DNA of 7,817 nucleotides from Kiritimatiellia bacterium (lineage in GTDB: Bacteria; Verrucomicrobiota; Kiritimatiellia; RFP12; DVOR01). The notes under the pieces were generated by a model. The model made no database searches, was not told the origin of the DNA, and worked only from the letters and a program-made list of their open reading frames with translations. The translations under genes and the position numbers were made by a program. The stretch covers positions 1 to 7,817 of the forward strand of contig JAFTHG010000150.1 of assembly GCA_017457555.1 (NCBI GenBank). The letters are read 5' to 3'. Positions 6,009 through 7,817 of the stretch are shown here, piece after piece (position 1 is the first letter of the stretch; each line of letters starts with the position of its first letter).

Positions 6009-7175
6009 TTACAGACTGGCGTGAAGAATCGCCGTAACATCTTCCGGTGTCAGCGTCTGATAGCCACCGTCCAGAATAAAGGTCGCCTTTGTGATGGCCG
6101 GAATCATCTCGGGCGTTACCCCCAAATCCCGTAACTGCATGACCAGACCAATTGACACCATCCACTGACGCAAGGCTTCAAGACCTTCACACGCAATCGT
6201 TTCATCACTCTTGCCCGTGGGATCTACACCCCAAACAGCAATAGCAAAACGCTTAAAACGTGGTAAACCAGCCTGAAGAATCGTCTTATAGTAAGCCATA
6301 CTCACCGCAGCCAAGGTCATCCCATGAGTCGCATTTGTAAAGGTTCCCACCGCATGGCCAATCATGTGTACCATCCAGTCCGTTGATTTACCCTGTGCAA
6401 TCAACGTATTTCAGGCCCATGTTGCCGTCCACATAATATTGGAGCGCGCCTCGTAAGTCGTGGGATCCTGAACTGCAATCTGCGAACTCCGGATAAGTGA
6501 GCGCATCAAGCCTTCCGCAAGATAATCACTGGTGGAATCATCTGTGCCAGAGAGGTATTGTTCCAGAATATGACACATAATGTCATAGAAGCCCGCAACC
6601 ATCTGGTATTTCGGCAGCGTATAGGTCCATTCAGGGTTTAGAATCGCAAATTTGGGATAGAGCGCCGCCTCGAATACATGCCCCACCTTCAAGTCAACCG
6701 CGTGATTGGTGATAACGGAGCCACCATTCATCTCGCTTCCCGTGCCCACCATTGTCAGCACACAGCCTAATGGAAGCACCCGGTGATTCACCGCGTCACC
6801 ACGCATATAATACTTTTCCCATGGGTCTTCCGGGCAATAAGTTCCGGCCGCGACAGCCTTTGCATAGTCGCAAACCGAACCGCCACCCACCGCTAACAGG
6901 AAATCCACATGGTTCTCACGTGCAATCCGGCAGCCCTCCCTTACCTTTTCATAGGTCGGATTCGGCATTACACCCGGATCTTCAACAATCGTTTTCCCTG
7001 CCGCCTTAAGCAACGCCACAACCTGATCATAGAGCCCCGTTTTCTTAACTGACCCCTTACCATAAATGAATTGCACAACTGGTCCAACCGCAGCAAGCTC
7101 GCCGGTAAGTTCCTGAAGCGCATCTTTACCGAAGTGTAAGCGTGTGGGATTGAAGAAGGTAAACTGACCTAACAT
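6009..7175 (-). pseudogene. Iron-containing alcohol dehydrogenase, butanol dehydrogenase-like, interrupted by one in-frame TGA
   Basis: The group III (iron-dependent) alcohol dehydrogenases reduce aldehydes to alcohols with NAD(P)H, often to dispose of fermentation electrons. Reading through one TGA (codon 255, bases 6411-6413) gives 388 residues, the normal family length, in a single frame. The cofactor motif GGGSVCD is at 97-103. Metal ligands would be Asp198 and His202 (GFYDIMCHILEQY), and His270 and His284 (MVHMIGHAVGTFTNATHG). The last two lie after the TGA, so the 254-residue product alone could not bind metal. Homologues have leucine at the TGA position (recalled as WALN), so a nonsense mutation or sequencing error is likeliest. 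Start: the ATG at 7175 has AGAGGA upstream and follows the predicted promoter; an earlier in-frame ATG at 7274 lies upstream of that promoter. A TTG at 6404 could restart translation but would give only a fragment. No other lesion is visible, so any decay is recent. Confidence 0.8.
6381..6406 (-). repeat. Perfect 8-bp hairpin just downstream of the in-frame TGA
   Basis: On the minus strand, CGTTGATT and AATCAACG are perfect reverse complements around a ten-base loop (GCACAGGGTA). The stem begins four bases after the TGA at 6411-6413. It lies inside codons 257-265 of the dehydrogenase, so it may simply reflect the coding sequence. Its position recalls a bacterial selenocysteine insertion element, but the spacing to the loop is short and the residue is not cysteine in homologues. 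Confidence 0.4.
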
Positions 7176-7228
7176 CCTGAAGTCCTCTCTTTCGTCATGT
7201 AAAATATGCGTTATTGAAGAATAAGGAC

Positions 7229-7258
7229 AGTCTACTTCAAGAAGAAGGGCTTTGTCAA
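7229..7258 (-). promoter_or_regulatory. Sigma-70 type promoter for the alcohol dehydrogenase
   Basis: On the minus strand a perfect -35 TTGACA (7258-7253) is followed after 18 bases by TAGACT (7234-7229), four of six matches to TATAAT. Transcription would start near 7222, about 47 bases before the ATG at 7175. The leader holds AGAGGA (about 7188-7183) as ribosome binding site. Confidence 0.55.
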
Positions 7259-7340
7259 ATAAACCCGACATCACTCAAACAAACGCTTATTCCCAAAGTA
7301 AATTTCCGCGATTCTTTATCAAAAAAAACATTACTTTTTT

Positions 7341-7365
7341 ACGTTTTTCATTGCGTGCAAAACGT
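7341..7365. promoter_or_regulatory. Candidate operator upstream of gdhA
   Basis: ACGTTTT (7341-7347) and AAAACGT (7359-7365) are perfect reverse complements with an 11-base spacer. Inside lies a second short palindrome, TTGC-GT-GCAA (7351-7360). The repeat covers the proposed -35 of the gdhA promoter, a typical position for a repressor site. The binding protein is unknown, and the region is AT-rich enough for chance repeats. Confidence 0.35.
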
Positions 7366-7379
7366 GAGATTGATAAAAT
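7351..7379 (+). promoter_or_regulatory. Probable gdhA promoter
   Basis: TTGCGT (7351-7356) and TAAAAT (7374-7379) are spaced by 17 bases. The -10 matches five of six consensus bases and is preceded by TGA (7371-7373), an extended -10. Transcription would start near 7386, giving a leader of about 58 bases. An alternative pair, TTGATA (7370-7375) with TATTCA (7394-7399), is weaker at -10. Confidence 0.45.
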
Positions 7380-7443
7380 ATGCAACCGATTTCTATTCAG
7401 ATAACACTCAGTTTTTAACAACCTATGCGAAAGGTAGATGAAT

Positions 7444-7817
7444 ATGAATCCGTATGTCGCCCGTGTCCTTGAAGAGACCATCGCGAAGAATGGCCATGAA
7501 AAAGAATTCATTCAGGCCGTAACCGAAGTCCTTGAATCGCTTGAAGCTGTCATCAAAGCCAATCCGAAGTATGAAAAGAATGCTATTCTTGAACGTATCG
7601 TTGAGCCTGAACGCGTGATTCAGTTCCGTGTGCCGTGGATTGATGACCAGGGCAACTACCGCGTCAATCGTGGTTTCCGCGTGCAGTTCAACTCGGCAAT
7701 CGGTCCTTACAAAGGCGGCTTGCGCTTCCATCCCTCTGTGACGATGGGCGGTTTGAAGTTCCTTGGCTTTGAACAGACCTTCAAAAACTCCTTGACCACG
7801 CTCCCTATGGGTGGCGG
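7444..7817 (+). CDS. gdhA: Glutamate dehydrogenase (hexameric type), N-terminal part
   Basis: GdhA interconverts 2-oxoglutarate plus ammonium and glutamate with NAD(P)H in the cytosol. Only the first 124 residues are in the window; the family is about 445 residues. The start MNPYVARVL, the segment ILERIVEPERVIQFRVPW and the substrate-binding stretch GPYKGGLRFHPS are typical of the small bacterial hexameric enzymes. Lys90 and Lys114 correspond to substrate-site lysines 89 and 113 of the Clostridium symbiosum enzyme. The catalytic lysine would come just after the window end. NADP use is likely for an assimilatory enzyme, but the cofactor domain is not visible. Two in-frame ATGs exist: 7444 is preferred over 7438 because AAGG (7431-7434) is nine bases before it but only three before the other. 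The gene is divergent from the alcohol dehydrogenase. Confidence 0.95.
   Translation, partial: MNPYVARVLEETIAKNGHEKEFIQAVTEVLESLEAVIKANPKYEKNAILERIVEPERVIQFRVPWIDDQGNYRVNRGFRVQFNSAIGPYKGGLRFHPSVTMGGLKFLGFEQTFKNSLTTLPMGG

Noticed and set aside
6009..6404. Separate small gene starting at TTG 6404
   Set aside because: It is in frame with, and completes, the alcohol dehydrogenase; alone it lacks the cofactor domain and two metal ligands.
6411..6413. Genome-wide reassignment of TGA to a sense codon
   Set aside because: The restriction gene, rpoN and the hydroxyacid dehydrogenase all end in TGA at the expected family C-termini.
7214..7441. A 75-codon plus-strand frame before gdhA
   Set aside because: It covers the promoter region, has no ribosome binding site or family resemblance, and lies in AT-rich spacer.

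Overview
This looks like a housekeeping chromosomal segment of a Gram-negative-type heterotrophic bacterium, bordered on the left by a defence (restriction-modification) gene. The organism cannot be fixed from the sequence. A sigma-54 factor with a glutamine-rich region I, RecO, a hexameric-type glutamate dehydrogenase and an iron-dependent alcohol dehydrogenase would suit a fermentative anaerobe. The PVC superphylum (Lentisphaerae or Kiritimatiellae-like) is a guess, not a result. TGA is used as a normal stop by three intact genes here, so the standard bacterial code applies.

Layout. (1) Positions 1-1835, plus strand: the C-terminal part of a single-polypeptide Type ISP restriction-modification enzyme, with the methyltransferase NPPY motif and the C-terminal specificity region. 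An AT-rich island sits in the middle. (2) Positions 1836-2104: intergenic, with weak hairpins, then a good extended -10 promoter and a perfect inverted repeat overlapping the ribosome binding site of the next gene. (3) Positions 2105-5918, plus strand: a probable four-gene operon of a DJ-1/PfpI family protein, rpoN (sigma-54), a D-2-hydroxyacid dehydrogenase and recO. The last three are packed with 7 and 0 bases between them. (4) Positions 5955-5988: a hairpin with a flanking A run, which acts as an intrinsic terminator for the minus-strand gene arriving from the right. (5) Positions 6009-7175, minus strand: an iron-containing alcohol dehydrogenase of full family length, interrupted by one in-frame TGA. 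(6) Positions 7176-7443: a divergent regulatory region. (7) Positions 7444-7817, plus strand: the first 124 residues of glutamate dehydrogenase (gdhA), cut by the window end.

Functional reading. The central operon mixes a transcription factor, a DNA repair protein and two small-metabolite or stress enzymes, with no obvious single pathway. The adh/gdhA pair is divergently transcribed from an AT-rich spacer. It would couple redox balancing to ammonium assimilation only if the two are co-regulated, which is inference.

The most notable points are the lone TGA in an otherwise full-length dehydrogenase, with a perfect 8-bp hairpin starting four bases after it; the inverted repeat on the ribosome binding site of the DJ-1 gene; and the composition switch inside the restriction enzyme. 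I see no RNA genes, CRISPR arrays, insertion sequences or attachment sites, and nothing that amounts to a clearly new system.
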